Assembly (NCBI RefSeq): GCF_033100115.1
Contig: NZ_CP136910.1
Coordinates: forward strand, 1,488,001-1,552,000
Direction: 5' to 3'
Source: Anaerocolumna sp. AGMB13020
GTDB taxonomy: Bacteria > Bacillota > Clostridia > Lachnospirales > Lachnospiraceae
Length of the DNA stretch: 64,000 bases
Part shown: positions 7,870-16,938 of the stretch, piece after piece
How the letters are laid out: each line of letters opens with the position of its first letter
How positions within the stretch are numbered: the stretch's first letter is position 1
Program-made: the position numbers and the translations under genes
Notes under the pieces: model-generated
What the model was told of the DNA's origin: nothing
Database searches by the model: none
The model's input: only the letters and a program-made list of their open reading frames with translations

Positions 7870-8606
7870 GGTGCGAGTTTGACAAACTCTTTCATATTGC
7901 CATTCTTCATAAACAGGTCAGCCAGTTTTTTTGCCGCCTGGCTGCTAAGGAAAGGATATAGTCCTGTGCATTCACCAATCTTACCTTCTTCAAATGCCTT
8001 CTCAACCAGCGTATCAAGACTTTCTTCCGAAAGAAACGGAGCCAGTGAACTAATTTGTGAGAGCTCTCCCACCTTTGTTATCTTTTTCACCAGTACATCC
8101 AGGGATTTTTCCTCTAAGAAAGGAGCCAGTGCGGTAACTCCTTTTATATTCTCCACTATATCAATACGGTTGATCCATTCCATAAGGAACTCCTCGCTTA
8201 CAAAAGGAGCTATCTTAACCAGATCCTCTAATGAAATACGGTCAGAATTCTCATCCAGAACGGTTTCAACCAGACTCTCCGTCTGGCTTGGCTTAAGAGC
8301 AGGTGCTGCGGAGGCAAGCTCTTCTACCGATACTTTCTGCTCCTTCACGTATTCCTTCGCATCGCCTTCCAGTACTTTCTTAAAAAGTTCACTTTCTTTC
8401 CTGTTACCCAATAATTCATCAATGCTGCAGCCTAATATGGAAACCAGTTCCGGAAGCTTTGCGATATCCGGCATGGAATTGCCTCTTTCCCAATTGCTTA
8501 CTGCCTGATAACTTACTCCCAGATTATCTGCCAGTTCCATCTGTGTCATATTTCTTTCTTTACGATATGCCGCTATTTTCTTTCCAACTTCACTTGTACT
8601 AAACAT
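7860..8606 (-). CDS. XRE-family transcriptional regulator with C-terminal APFL repeats
   Basis: Residues 1-65 are a helix-turn-helix XRE domain (MTQMELADNLGVSYQAVSNW, ELVSILGCSIDELL). After a linker there are about five degenerate ~33-residue helical repeats, each beginning near I/LAPF(L/V) and continuing SEESLDTLV-like, resembling repeats found in many clostridial XRE proteins. The last repeat is cut at KLAPFL by a stop. The ATG at 8606 follows AGGAGG. Beyond the stop, the -1 frame is open and encodes a Cys/His-rich segment; the stop is preceded by a slippery heptamer and followed by a stem-loop. Targets are unknown; neighbours suggest nothing specific. Confidence 0.85.
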   Translation of the reverse strand: MFSTSEVGKKIAAYRKERNMTQMELADNLGVSYQAVSNWERGNSMPDIAKLPELVSILGCSIDELLGNRKESELFKKVLEGDAKEYVKEQKVSVEELASAAPALKPSQTESLVETVLDENSDRISLEDLVKIAPFVSEEFLMEWINRIDIVENIKGVTALAPFLEEKSLDVLVKKITKVGELSQISSLAPFLSEESLDTLVEKAFEEGKIGECTGLYPFLSSQAAKKLADLFMKNGNMKEFVKLAPFL

Positions 8607-8648
8607 AATCTACCTCCTGATTGTTTTGCGTTGCCGGCTACAAAATTC

Positions 8649-8676
8649 ATTATAATCAAAACACTGCTAAAGTGAA
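8649..8676 (-). promoter_or_regulatory. Promoter of the XRE gene
   Basis: TTCACT (8671-8676) and TATAAT (8649-8654) with 16-bp spacing on the minus strand, about 40 bp upstream of the start codon. Confidence 0.5.
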
Positions 8677-8923
8677 TAAACCAATAATTGAGTACAAGTT
8701 CTCCCCACTAAAGGAATGCTTTAGAACGCAAAAACATACAGGTGTCTCTGCTACTATCCAAGCTTTTCAGATTGATCAACAGCTTGAATATAAATCAGTT
8801 TCTCCTGTATGATGGCTACATACTCTGATAAAATTATTGTAAAACGATTGCTTCTGCTTGTCAATTATTAACAGAGCAGTGTGATGCCAGGTAGAACTCA
8901 AGCATTGCTTTATCTATTCTAAA

Positions 8924-9409
8924 TCAGAAATAATCCGGTATACTATCAATCTCTGCTTGTATAATCTGGTCCCAAACTGCTTCTGAACAGGATGCCATGC
9001 AATAACAGCCCTGCTTTTTCTGAAGTCTGTCCGGTAAGACCCTGAAATGCAGTCTTTCATAAAAGGCAGGTTCTATTTCGGAATAAAGGAATATGATACA
9101 GTCCTCTTTGTGCAGCTTACCAATACAGGAATTGATAAGAATAGTTGCATAACCTTTACCCGCATGGGCTTTATCCGTAAATACAGATCCAATGCCATAA
9201 GTATCACAATGAAACTTCTGACCAAGTCTGAGTAAAATAAGAGAGCTCACCAGGGCTCCGTTCTCCTCTAATACATACCTGGTCCCATAACGGTCTTCCT
9301 TCGTGTTATCTTTATAGTACTCCTCAAAGGTTCTTCCTTTGTTCCATAATTTATAGCCCGCCTCCAGCAAGTACTTAATTTCCTTGGGTTTTGCTTCACG
9401 AATCAACAT
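8924..9409 (-). CDS. GNAT-family N-acetyltransferase
   Basis: About 161 residues from the ATG at 9409, which has GAAGAGGAAG nine bases upstream; a GTG at 9439 is possible but lacks a ribosome site. The acetyl-CoA-binding motif is visible as GIGSVFTDKAHAGKGYATIL (around residues 72-92), followed by FLYSEIEPAFYERLHF, the usual C-terminal beta-bulge and tyrosine region. Substrate cannot be assigned. It faces a divergent DtxR-like regulator, with a small inverted repeat between them. Confidence 0.85.
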   Translation of the reverse strand: MLIREAKPKEIKYLLEAGYKLWNKGRTFEEYYKDNTKEDRYGTRYVLEENGALVSSLILLRLGQKFHCDTYGIGSVFTDKAHAGKGYATILINSCIGKLHKEDCIIFLYSEIEPAFYERLHFRVLPDRLQKKQGCYCMASCSEAVWDQIIQAEIDSIPDYF

Positions 9410-9546
9410 ACAGCCAAACTTCCTCTTCTTGTGTTTCACACATTAAATGTAAATAAATAGGGCTTTATTACGAATGCCTCTATGCATTATATCAGAAGTA
9501 AGAATAATTGTAATCATAAATTTTATATTATATTCATTGATTTTAA

Positions 9547-9563
9547 TTTATCAAACTGATAAA
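9547..9563. promoter_or_regulatory. Short palindrome between divergent GNAT and DtxR-like genes
   Basis: TTTATCA and TGATAAA separated by 3 bp form a perfect small inverted repeat 116 bp upstream of the DtxR-like start. It could be an operator; no second copy was seen. Confidence 0.3.
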
Positions 9564-9678
9564 CTGATGGAAGAATTAACAGAAATTGCTCCGTGGATCA
9601 GTAAATCCTTGTATTCGGACTTTTGTTAAAGAAGAATTCATATCACATTTATGTTGATATTTAGAAAAGAGGTTATTT

Positions 9679-10080
9679 ATGGACAAACTGACGTTTACAA
9701 TGGAAAATTATCTGGAAGCCATTTATGAACTATCCTCTGACAAGGAAGGTGCCCGGGTATCAGATATTGCGAAGAGACTCGGCGTATCCAAAGCCAGTAC
9801 CAACAGTGCCATTGTCTCACTGGCTGAAAAAGGACTAATAAATTATGAAAAATACAAAGAAATCTTTCTGACGGAGAAAGGGCTTGAGTTAGCCAAATCC
9901 ACTTCGGACAAGCACCGGATCATCAAGAAATTCTTTGTGGATATTCTGAAAATAGATAGGGAAATTGCAGATAAGGATGCTTGTTCCATTGAACATGTAA
10001 TCAGCAGGGATTCTGTTATAGCCATGGAAAAATATATGAAAGGACATAAAGAAAAAGATGGAAAGAATACAAATATATGA
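9679..10080 (+). CDS. Short DtxR-family transcriptional regulator (no FeoA domain)
   Basis: 133 residues with a DtxR-type winged helix (MENYLEAIYELSSDKEGARVSDIAKRL then VSKASTNSAIVSLAEKGL) and the family's dimerisation helix region (HRIIKKFFVDILKIDREIADKDACSIEHVIS), containing the Cys/Glu/His set used for metal binding. It is the short MntR-like form without an SH3/FeoA domain. AAAGAGG precedes the ATG. Its last 23 bp overlap the start of the GH36 gene, an unusual pairing of a metal regulator with a sugar hydrolase. Ligand metal is not predictable from this alone. Confidence 0.87.
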   Translation: MDKLTFTMENYLEAIYELSSDKEGARVSDIAKRLGVSKASTNSAIVSLAEKGLINYEKYKEIFLTEKGLELAKSTSDKHRIIKKFFVDILKIDREIADKDACSIEHVISRDSVIAMEKYMKGHKEKDGKNTNI

Positions 10081-12169
10081 GAATAAGATTCATATGGTTC
10101 TTGAGATTACGGAGGAAGGACAAATCAAACTGCTTCACTTCTCCGCCCTCCCTTTTAAGGAAAGCGATATAAAATCAAGAAATCTGGAGGGTTCCTTTCA
10201 TCTAATGGAGATTAACCTCTCAGGTATCAACAGGCCGCTGGAGCGCCATGGTAACAAATACATTATAACGGCTCCCGGATATCGTATGAAATACCAGGCT
10301 CATAAAGATTATCGAAATGACCTGGGACGGAAGCTTGAGATAACGGTCATTGATGAAGAAACCGGTGTTATAGTTATAAGTCATATACAATTCTACGACG
10401 GAGTATCCGTTATTCGTTCCTACAGTGAAGTAATTAACAGGGGCAAAGAAAGCCAAACCCTTGAATATATCTCCTCCTTCTATTATAACGGAATCGATAA
10501 GGAAGGAATCTTAAAAAGAGACGATAAGTTATCCTTAAAAATTCCTCATAACGCCTGGCAGAGAGAAATGTTTTGGCAATCCTACACCCTTTCAGAGCTT
10601 GGTTTACCGCAGGCACAGCCGGATGTGGAACAGCGTTCCTCTAAGGCTGTCAGTATTACCAATACCGGTAATTGGTCCACAAAAGAATACCTTCCCATGG
10701 GATATCTGGCAAACGAAGAGACCGGCAGCAGCCTCTTCTGGCAAATTGAACACAACGGCTCCTGGCATTGGGAAATCTCAGATTACAATGCTCACCTCTA
10801 CCTTGCCTTAAGCGGCCCTACTGAAATTCAATCCCACTGGTCCAAGGAGCTTGCCCCTGGTGATACCTTCCTCTCCGTGCCGGTATCCGTAGGTGTTGAT
10901 GCCGGTAATTTTGATACTGCCATGGGTGAGCTCACAAAGTACCGCAGAATTATAAGACGCCCCAATAAAGATAATGAATCCCTAGCAATCATATTCAATG
11001 ACTATATGAATTGTCTCTGGGCTGATCCCACCACCGAGAAAGAACTCCCTTTAATTGATGCAGCAGCAGAAGCCGGCTGTGAATATTTCTGCATAGATGC
11101 AGGCTGGTATTCGGCAGGGTTCTGGTGGGATAATGTCGGTGAATGGCAGGAATCCAGAGAACGCTTCCCCGGAGGTCTGAAAGAAGTTACAGATTATATT
11201 AGAAGCAAAGGCCTTATCCCAGGTGTATGGCTGGAGTTGGAAGTTATGGGAATCAATTGCCCCAAGGCAGCCAAAGTACCGGATGACTGGTTCTTTCTGC
11301 GCCATGGCAAAAGGGTCTATGACCGTTCCCGTTATCAGCTGGATTTCCGCAACCCTGAAGTCAGAGCCCATGCGGATGAGGTAATTGACCGGTTAATCAA
11401 GGATTATGGTGTGGGATACATCAAAATGGATTACAATATAGAACCCGGTATTGGCACAGAACTTCATGCCGACAGCTTCGGGGACGGCCTCTTGGGCCAT
11501 GAAAGAGCCTACCTTGCCTGGTTGGATGCTATCTTTCAGAAATATCCTGACCTTATTATTGAGAACTGCTCCAGCGGCGGTCTTCGTATAGATTATGCCA
11601 TGCTGTCAAGACACTCCATCCAGTCCACCAGTGATCAGGATGATTACAAACGTTATGCTACCATAGCCGCCAACTCTCCCTCCGGTTTAACGCCTGAACA
11701 GTCTGCTATCTGGTCCTATCCAATGACTGCCGGTGATAAAGAAGAGGTAGTCTTTAATATGGTGAATGCAATGCTGCTTCGTATTCATCAGAGCGGACAC
11801 CTGGTGAACCTGACGGAGGAGCGAAAAGTTCTGGTAAAAGAAGCCTTGGATTATTATAAAACAATCCGTGGAGATATCCGAACCGCTCTTCCCTTCTGGC
11901 CTTTAGGCTTGTCAGCCTTTTCGGATACCTGGGTTAGTTTAGGTCTTCAGGCAGATAAGAAGCTTTATATAGCAGTATGGAGAAGAAACAGCGAAACGGA
12001 TACCTGTGTTCTCCCTCTGCCTGGTATAAGCAGACAGGTAGCTGAGGTCAAGTGTGCTTACCCGTCTTATAAAGAATGCGATTATCGTTATAACCAGGAG
12101 AATAACAGCCTGTCTGTAAGACTGCCTAAGACTTTTACAGCAAGGCTGTTTGAAATTACACTTCAGTAA
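10058..12169 (+). CDS. GH36-family alpha-galactosidase
   Basis: A 703-residue cytoplasmic enzyme without a signal peptide; GH36 enzymes release alpha-galactosyl residues from raffinose-type sugars and melibiose. An N-terminal beta-sandwich (~1-300) precedes the TIM barrel: CIDAGWYS, WQESRERFPGGLKEV, the catalytic nucleophile in GYIKMDYN (Asp458), ENCSSGGLRIDYAMLSR, and the acid/base region STSDQDD (Asp526/528), about 70 residues later as in characterised GH36 enzymes. C-terminal beta domain follows. It overlaps the DtxR-like gene, and its ribosome site is weak, so coupling is likely. No transporter gene is adjacent. Related alpha-N-acetylgalactosaminidase activity cannot be excluded. Confidence 0.93.
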   Translation: MERIQIYENKIHMVLEITEEGQIKLLHFSALPFKESDIKSRNLEGSFHLMEINLSGINRPLERHGNKYIITAPGYRMKYQAHKDYRNDLGRKLEITVIDEETGVIVISHIQFYDGVSVIRSYSEVINRGKESQTLEYISSFYYNGIDKEGILKRDDKLSLKIPHNAWQREMFWQSYTLSELGLPQAQPDVEQRSSKAVSITNTGNWSTKEYLPMGYLANEETGSSLFWQIEHNGSWHWEISDYNAHLYLALSGPTEIQSHWSKELAPGDTFLSVPVSVGVDAGNFDTAMGELTKYRRIIRRPNKDNESLAIIFNDYMNCLWADPTTEKELPLIDAAAEAGCEYFCIDAGWYSAGFWWDNVGEWQESRERFPGGLKEVTDYIRSKGLIPGVWLELEVMGINCPKAAKVPDDWFFLRHGKRVYDRSRYQLDFRNPEVRAHADEVIDRLIKDYGVGYIKMDYNIEPGIGTELHADSFGDGLLGHERAYLAWLDAIFQKYPDLIIENCSSGGLRIDYAMLSRHSIQSTSDQDDYKRYATIAANSPSGLTPEQSAIWSYPMTAGDKEEVVFNMVNAMLLRIHQSGHLVNLTEERKVLVKEALDYYKTIRGDIRTALPFWPLGLSAFSDTWVSLGLQADKKLYIAVWRRNSETDTCVLPLPGISRQVAEVKCAYPSYKECDYRYNQENNSLSVRLPKTFTARLFEITLQ

Positions 12170-12298
12170 TTGAACGGAAACTTCAGTATTCTATAATTCA
12201 TAATGCATCCGTTAGTACATGATTATTCGAACCAATTTATACATTATAATGATAAATCAAGAATACACCTGCCAGATACCGTTATTTTATGAACGAAA

Positions 12299-12336
12299 CA
12301 AAAAAAGCAAGACCTCAGGGACTTGCTTTTTTGTTT
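12299..12336. terminator. Bidirectional terminator between GH36 and molbindin genes
   Basis: AAAAAAAGCAAG and CTTGCTTTTTT form a 11-12 bp stem around a 10-nt loop, with T tracts on both strands, between convergent genes. Confidence 0.85.
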
Positions 12337-12442
12337 ATCAGGTTTATATGACTCAAGATATACTTTATGAGTCCAAAAATTTTCCTTAACTTGTTTTCCT
12401 TATAAGAACAATTAACTTTTTACTAAATAATAAAATCCTGAT

Positions 12443-12655
12443 TTAATCATCTACACCAACCATAATAGAAGTTGCTTTAATGATTGCGTAAGCATCCGAT
12501 CCTGGTTTTAAGTCAAGTTCCTTGATGGCATCCATTGATATCGTAGCACTCAATACATTTCCACCACCGATATCAAGGGTAACAATACCGTTTACCGCTC
12601 CGTCTTTAATAGCCACAACTTTGCCTTTAAGCTGGTTTCTTGCACTTATCTTCAT
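12443..12655 (-). CDS. Molbindin (single Mop/TOBE domain) molybdate-binding protein
   Basis: 70 residues from the ATG at 12655, preceded by AGGAGG. The whole protein is one Mop (TOBE) domain: SARNQLKGKVVAIKDGAVNGIVTLDIGGGNVLSA is split here as the ARNQLKG(K/T)V entry strand and the xSATIS oxyanion-binding turn, ending KATSIMVG. Stand-alone Mop proteins oligomerise and bind molybdate or tungstate, acting as stores or sensors. No mod transporter or cofactor gene is nearby in this window. Confidence 0.92.
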   Translation of the reverse strand: MKISARNQLKGKVVAIKDGAVNGIVTLDIGGGNVLSATISMDAIKELDLKPGSDAYAIIKATSIMVGVDD

Positions 12656-12776
12656 ATAATCTACCTCCTGTATAATGGTTGTCACTTTTGTTAATCCACA
12701 TTATACACCATATTTTGTCAAATTACAAAGCAGATTTTTCAACTATCATACAAAGACGCAATTATACAAATAAATA

Positions 12777-13391
12777 TTATCGATAATCCTCAACATCAAA
12801 CTCTTTATCTTTAAAGTAATACTTTCTATCCGCCTCCGTTATTTTCCTAATTACCTTACAGGGACTACCAACTGCTATTACATTGTCAGGAATATCCCTG
12901 GTTACGATACTGCCGGCACCTATTACAACATTGTTTCCTATGGTAACGCCTGGATTAAGGATAACATTGCCTCCAATCCATACATTATCTCCAATTGTTA
13001 TAGCAATTCCATATTCATAACCTGTATTTCTGGAATCAGGATGCACGGGATGCCCCGCAGTATATATTGACACATTGGGAGCAAACATAACATTATCTCC
13101 AATTACCACTTTACCTACATCGAGTATGGTGCAGTTATAATTGACAAAAAAGTTATTTCCTACTTCAATATTCTTTCCATAATCGCAATGAAAAGGAGCT
13201 TCAATATGCGCATTTTCCCCTACTTTTCCAAGTATTCCTTTAATTAATGCTTCTCTTTTATCTTCCTCCTCCGGAGGCAGCATATTAAAAGCATATACCT
13301 TCTTTTTATTTTCCAGCCGATCTTCTGGCAGCCCATCAAGCCAGGCTTTATAGGGCAAACCAGCCAGCATTCTCTCTTTTTGATTCATCAT
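12777..13391 (-). CDS. maa: Maltose/galactoside O-acetyltransferase (hexapeptide-repeat family)
   Basis: 204 residues with the N-terminal Maa domain (ERMLAGLPYKAWLDGLPEDR) and a left-handed beta-helix of hexapeptide repeats (VVIGDNVMFAPNVSI, ITIGDNVWIGGNVILNPGVTIG, VVIGAGSIVTRDIP). The catalytic His is in YTAGHPVH. The family acetylates sugars such as maltose, glucose or galactosides with acetyl-CoA. ATG 13391 follows AAAGGGAA. It is a single gene with AT-rich flanks. Exact acceptor is not predictable. Confidence 0.9.
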   Translation of the reverse strand: MMNQKERMLAGLPYKAWLDGLPEDRLENKKKVYAFNMLPPEEEDKREALIKGILGKVGENAHIEAPFHCDYGKNIEVGNNFFVNYNCTILDVGKVVIGDNVMFAPNVSIYTAGHPVHPDSRNTGYEYGIAITIGDNVWIGGNVILNPGVTIGNNVVIGAGSIVTRDIPDNVIAVGSPCKVIRKITEADRKYYFKDKEFDVEDYR

Positions 13392-13702
13392 AAGTTTCCC
13401 TTTCCTTTCAATTATGGTTAAACTTTTTACATATTATTGACTGATTAAGAAAGACATATTAATTGAGTTTCATGAATGTTTTTTAAGTCCACTTACTAAA
13501 TTACTTATTAAATTATCTTTATTAAGCATTATTACTATATCTCTCTTTTGTTTTTTTGTCAACCTGCCAGGCATCCAACCTGTTTAAAATCTATGTATTG
13601 TAATTGTCATATTCTATTGCTCCCCTATAAGACTTATATGATAAATTTCTCCACCTAATTATGCCTCAAATGGCCTAAAGTCGAACATACTGTAAATATC
13701 CC
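13392..13702. other. AT-rich intergenic region between maa and the serS leader
   Basis: Divergent promoter region. I see no ORF, hairpin or repeat that I can support here beyond the serS promoter at its right edge. Confidence 0.5.
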
Positions 13703-13730
13703 TTGTAATTTCTTAGAATTTGTGTATAAT
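13703..13730 (+). promoter_or_regulatory. Promoter of the serS T-box transcript
   Basis: TTGTAA (13703-13708) and TATAAT (13725-13730) with 16-bp spacing; transcription would begin near 13737. Confidence 0.75.
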
Positions 13731-13736
13731 AAAATC

Positions 13737-14007
13737 AAATATATTGTTAACGGTGTTGATAAAAGCTACGATTATGAGATTTCCAAAGAGAGCCGGTGGT
13801 TGGTGTAAATCGGTGAAAGCTCAGATCTTTCCACTTTTGGAGCTGTCGGTGAATAAGCATAAACCAGACCTGTTTATGCAGTTAGGAAGCCGAAAGGGCG
13901 GCAGCCTTTATCCTGCCATGTTGAGCGGCCGTTGTTGTAACGGCAATTTGGGTGGCAACGCGGAATCCTTTCGTCCCAATTATTTATGGGAACGGAGGAT
14001 TTTTTTT
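13737..14007 (+). promoter_or_regulatory. T-box leader of serS
   Basis: The conserved T-box TGGGTGGCAACGCG lies at 13949-13962, just before a terminator (13964-14007: AATCCT ... AGGATT with T8). Upstream, GAGAGCCGGTGGTTGGTG and its partner form the distal part of stem I. Uncharged tRNA binding in this class disrupts the terminator. Serine specificity is inferred from the downstream gene; I did not fix the specifier codon. Confidence 0.9.
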
Positions 14008-14169
14008 ATTGTTTAAATCCTCTGCTGCAGACTTCCTATCAACAGCTTGGCATATTCTGCCCAAAAGCATGAGTACAACTGCAACCTTAACAATAGCAGG
14101 TGAAATGGCAGCTTGTTTACAGTCTTTCACCAATTATATTCCAAATACAGTGAATGAATGGAGGAAATT

Positions 14170-15447
14170 ATGTTAGATATTAAATTCGTCAGAGAAAATC
14201 CCGAAATCGTGAAACAGAACATTAAGAACAAATTCCAGGATAACAAGCTTGGTCTTGTGGATGAGGTGATAAACCTTGATGCAGAAGCTCGTGCTACGAA
14301 GCAGGAAGCTGACACCTTAAGAGCTGATAGAAATAAGATTTCCAAACAAATCGGCGGTCTTATGGCTCAGGGCAAAAAAGAAGAAGCAGAAGAAATGAAA
14401 GCAAAGGTGAATGCTGAATCCCAAAGACTTGCTGAGTTAGAGACCAAAGAAGCAGAACTGGAAGAGAAAATCAAGAAAATTATGATGACTATTCCTAATA
14501 TTATCGATCCCAGCGTACCTATAGGTAAAGACGACAGTGAAAATGTTGAAGTAAAACGCTATGGCGAGCCTGTAGTTCCTGACTTTGAAATTCCCTACCA
14601 TGCTGAAATCATGGATAAATTCAACGGATTGGATTTAGACAGTGCGAGAAAAGTAGCCGGAAATGGCTTCTACTATCTGATGGGTGATATTGCCAGACTT
14701 CACTCTGCTGTTATTTCTTATGCAAGAGATTTTATGATTGAGAGAGGCTTTACCTATTGTATCCCTCCTTATATGATTCGAAGCGACGTCGTTACAGGTG
14801 TTATGAGCTTTGCAGAAATGGATGCCATGATGTATAAAATTGAAGGTGAAGACCTCTATCTTATCGGTACCAGCGAGCATTCCATGATCGGTAAATTTAT
14901 TGACACTATTCTTCCCGAAGAGACGCTTCCTCAGACCTTAACCAGCTATTCTCCTTGTTTTAGAAAAGAAAAAGGCGCACATGGACTTGAAGAGCGTGGT
15001 GTTTACCGTATTCACCAGTTTGAGAAGCAGGAAATGATCGTTGTCTGCAACCCAAAAGAAAGCCCGAAGTGGTTCGATGTATTATGGCAGAATACCGTAG
15101 ACCTCTTCCGTTCACTTGATATTCCTGTTAGAACTTTGGAGTGCTGTTCCGGTGACCTTGCCGACCTGAAAGTAAAATCCGTAGACGTTGAGGCCTGGTC
15201 TCCCAGACAGCAGAAGTATTTCGAGGTTGGAAGCTGTTCTAACTTAGGAGATGCTCAGGCACGTCGTTTAAAGATTCGTGTTGTAGGGGAAGAAGGCAAA
15301 TACTTTGCCCACACCTTAAATAACACCGTTGTTGCTCCTCCCAGAATGCTTATCGCTTTCCTTGAGAATAACTTAAATGCTGACGGTTCTGTTAACATTC
15401 CCAAGGCATTACAGCCTTACATGGGCGGAAAAACTGTAATTAAATAA
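14170..15447 (+). CDS. serS: Seryl-tRNA synthetase
   Basis: 425 residues from the ATG at 14170 (MLDIKFVRENPEIV), preceded by GGAGGAAATT; an in-frame ATG at 14158 overlaps that ribosome site. N-terminal long antiparallel coiled coil (~30-100) recognises tRNA-Ser; the class II catalytic core shows motif 2 (PCFRKEKGAHGLEERGVYRIHQFEKQE split across ~260-290) and motif 3 (NNTVVAPPRMLIAFLEN). It charges tRNA-Ser with serine and is controlled by the T-box. About 160 nt separate the T-box terminator from the start, without a recognised element. Confidence 0.97.
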   Translation: MLDIKFVRENPEIVKQNIKNKFQDNKLGLVDEVINLDAEARATKQEADTLRADRNKISKQIGGLMAQGKKEEAEEMKAKVNAESQRLAELETKEAELEEKIKKIMMTIPNIIDPSVPIGKDDSENVEVKRYGEPVVPDFEIPYHAEIMDKFNGLDLDSARKVAGNGFYYLMGDIARLHSAVISYARDFMIERGFTYCIPPYMIRSDVVTGVMSFAEMDAMMYKIEGEDLYLIGTSEHSMIGKFIDTILPEETLPQTLTSYSPCFRKEKGAHGLEERGVYRIHQFEKQEMIVVCNPKESPKWFDVLWQNTVDLFRSLDIPVRTLECCSGDLADLKVKSVDVEAWSPRQQKYFEVGSCSNLGDAQARRLKIRVVGEEGKYFAHTLNNTVVAPPRMLIAFLENNLNADGSVNIPKALQPYMGGKTVIK

Positions 15448-15510
15448 TACTGATTCATATCTAATCTCGCTTGGTAAACTTATTGTAAACAATCCTTCCT
15501 ATCCGGTAGA

Positions 15511-15558
15511 AAAGCTGCCCGAAAGCCTGTAACGAAAACAGGCTTTCGGTATGCTTTT
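15511..15558 (+). terminator. Terminator of serS
   Basis: CCGAAAGCCTG (15519-15529) pairs with CAGGCTTTCGG (15539-15549), extended by AAAGC/GCTTT after a small internal loop, and followed by TTTT. Confidence 0.75.
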
Positions 15559-15671
15559 AAGTAAGTACCTATACATAAATGTACTTAAAGTTACTTGAAG
15601 CTCTTACTATTTAATCTATGGACAAAAGAAGCGATTGTTTAATTTTTACCGCACTGCAGAAGGAGTTATCT

Positions 15672-16591
15672 ATGTCCTCAAACCATTCCCTGAAAGGTCA
15701 TGCAGCTGCATTATTCAGTGTTCTCTTCTGGGGTACCACTTTTATATCCACCAAGGTACTTCTAAAGGCTTTCACTCCCTATGAAATTCTGGTATACCGC
15801 TTCCTGATCGGTTTTCTCATACTCTGGCTAATCAAACCCGGTAAAGATACCCAGGTCCTTCTTAAAAAGAAATCGGATGAATGGCTCTTCTTCGGCGCTG
15901 GTTTTTCAGGAGTGACCTTATACTTTCTGATGGAAAATAATGCGCTAACCATGACAAGTGTCTCCAATGTCGGAGTCATCGTATCCACAGCACCATTTTT
16001 CACAGCCTTAATGGCACATTTTCTTCTAAAGAATGAGAAGTTCCGCCCATCTTTCTTCCTGGGTTTTCTCTCTGCTATGGCTGGAATCGTTCTAATCAGC
16101 TATAACGGCAGTGCGGCTTTAGCACTAAATCCCATGGGTGATTTACTGGCATTGGCTGCTGCTTTTATATGGGGAATTTATTCTATCTTTACGAAAAAGA
16201 TCAGCGACCTGGGCTATAACATGATAATTGCCACCAGAAAAATTTTTCTATACAGCTTACCATGATTCCCCTATATCCTGTATTCCGTCCGGAAATCGAG
16301 CTGGCAAAGCTGCTTAAGCCAATTCATACTGCCAATCTCCTGTTCTTAGGGATAGGAGCTTCCGCTCTTTGTTATGTAACCTGGAATTGGGCTACCAAGG
16401 TTTTAGGAGCTGTTAAGACCAGCATTTATATCTATATCATTCCTGTTATTGCTATTCTTACGTCCGCTTTGATATTGGATGAAAAAATGACACTGCTTGG
16501 AACAGTTGGTACTCTTCTTACAATTGCAGGTCTTGTAATATCAGAGAATCCAATAGGTAAGAATAAAAACAAGGGATTCCAAAAAGATTAA
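15672..16591 (+). pseudogene. EamA/DMT-family permease split by a frameshift
   Basis: The reading frame from ATG 15672 (after GAAGGAG) encodes five to six membrane helices of an EamA transporter (AALFSVLFWGTTFISTKVLL, SNVGVIVSTAPFFTAL) and stops at 16265 with KIFLYSLP. The rest of the family (GIGASALCYVTWNWATKVLGA, IIPVIAILTSALILDE) continues in another frame from ATG 16262. Together they give ~306 residues, the normal length, so one base seems lost near 16255-16262 (TTACCATG). The two frames overlap as ATGA, so translational coupling of two halves is possible in principle. A strong terminator follows. Substrate unknown; a sequencing error must be excluded. Confidence 0.75.
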
Positions 16592-16623
16592 GAACTATTT
16601 ATTTTAGTAATATAATACAAATA

Positions 16624-16661
16624 AAAACAACAACCTGGTCATTTACAGGTTGTTGTTTTTT
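16624..16661 (+). terminator. Terminator after the EamA pseudogene
   Basis: AAACAACAACCTG (16625-16637) pairs perfectly with CAGGTTGTTGTTT (16646-16658), followed by a T tract. No ORF follows up to 16938; the rest of that gap shows nothing I can support. Confidence 0.85.
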
Positions 16662-16938
16662 GTAGGCAATCATCATATTTCCTAGGTGTAACGAAATCTT
16701 TCTGAAATCTTGTTGCTCTAGAATGATTACGCTACATGAATAGTCTGGTTTTATAAAACGAACTTGTCTCTAATAAAATTAAAAAAGATAGAAAAAACAT
16801 TAAATCTATTAATTTCCTAAAAAAGTTTAATTTCTTACAGAAGTTTCCTTCTATGTGATGGAATACCATACTATGCACATTTTTAAGCAAAGGCACATTT
16901 ATCTATGAGCACGTATTCCTAAAAACCAGTTAAAGCAA

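Noticed and set aside
8621..8812. 63-codon plus-strand ORF upstream of the XRE gene
   Set aside because: It covers the XRE promoter region, has no ribosome site and no protein-like features.
13720..14016. 98-codon ORF before serS
   Set aside because: It lies across the T-box leader and terminator, with no ribosome site.
14071..14176. Short ORF ending within the serS start (MSTTATLTIAG...)
   Set aside because: No ribosome site; coincidental frame in the leader-to-gene gap.
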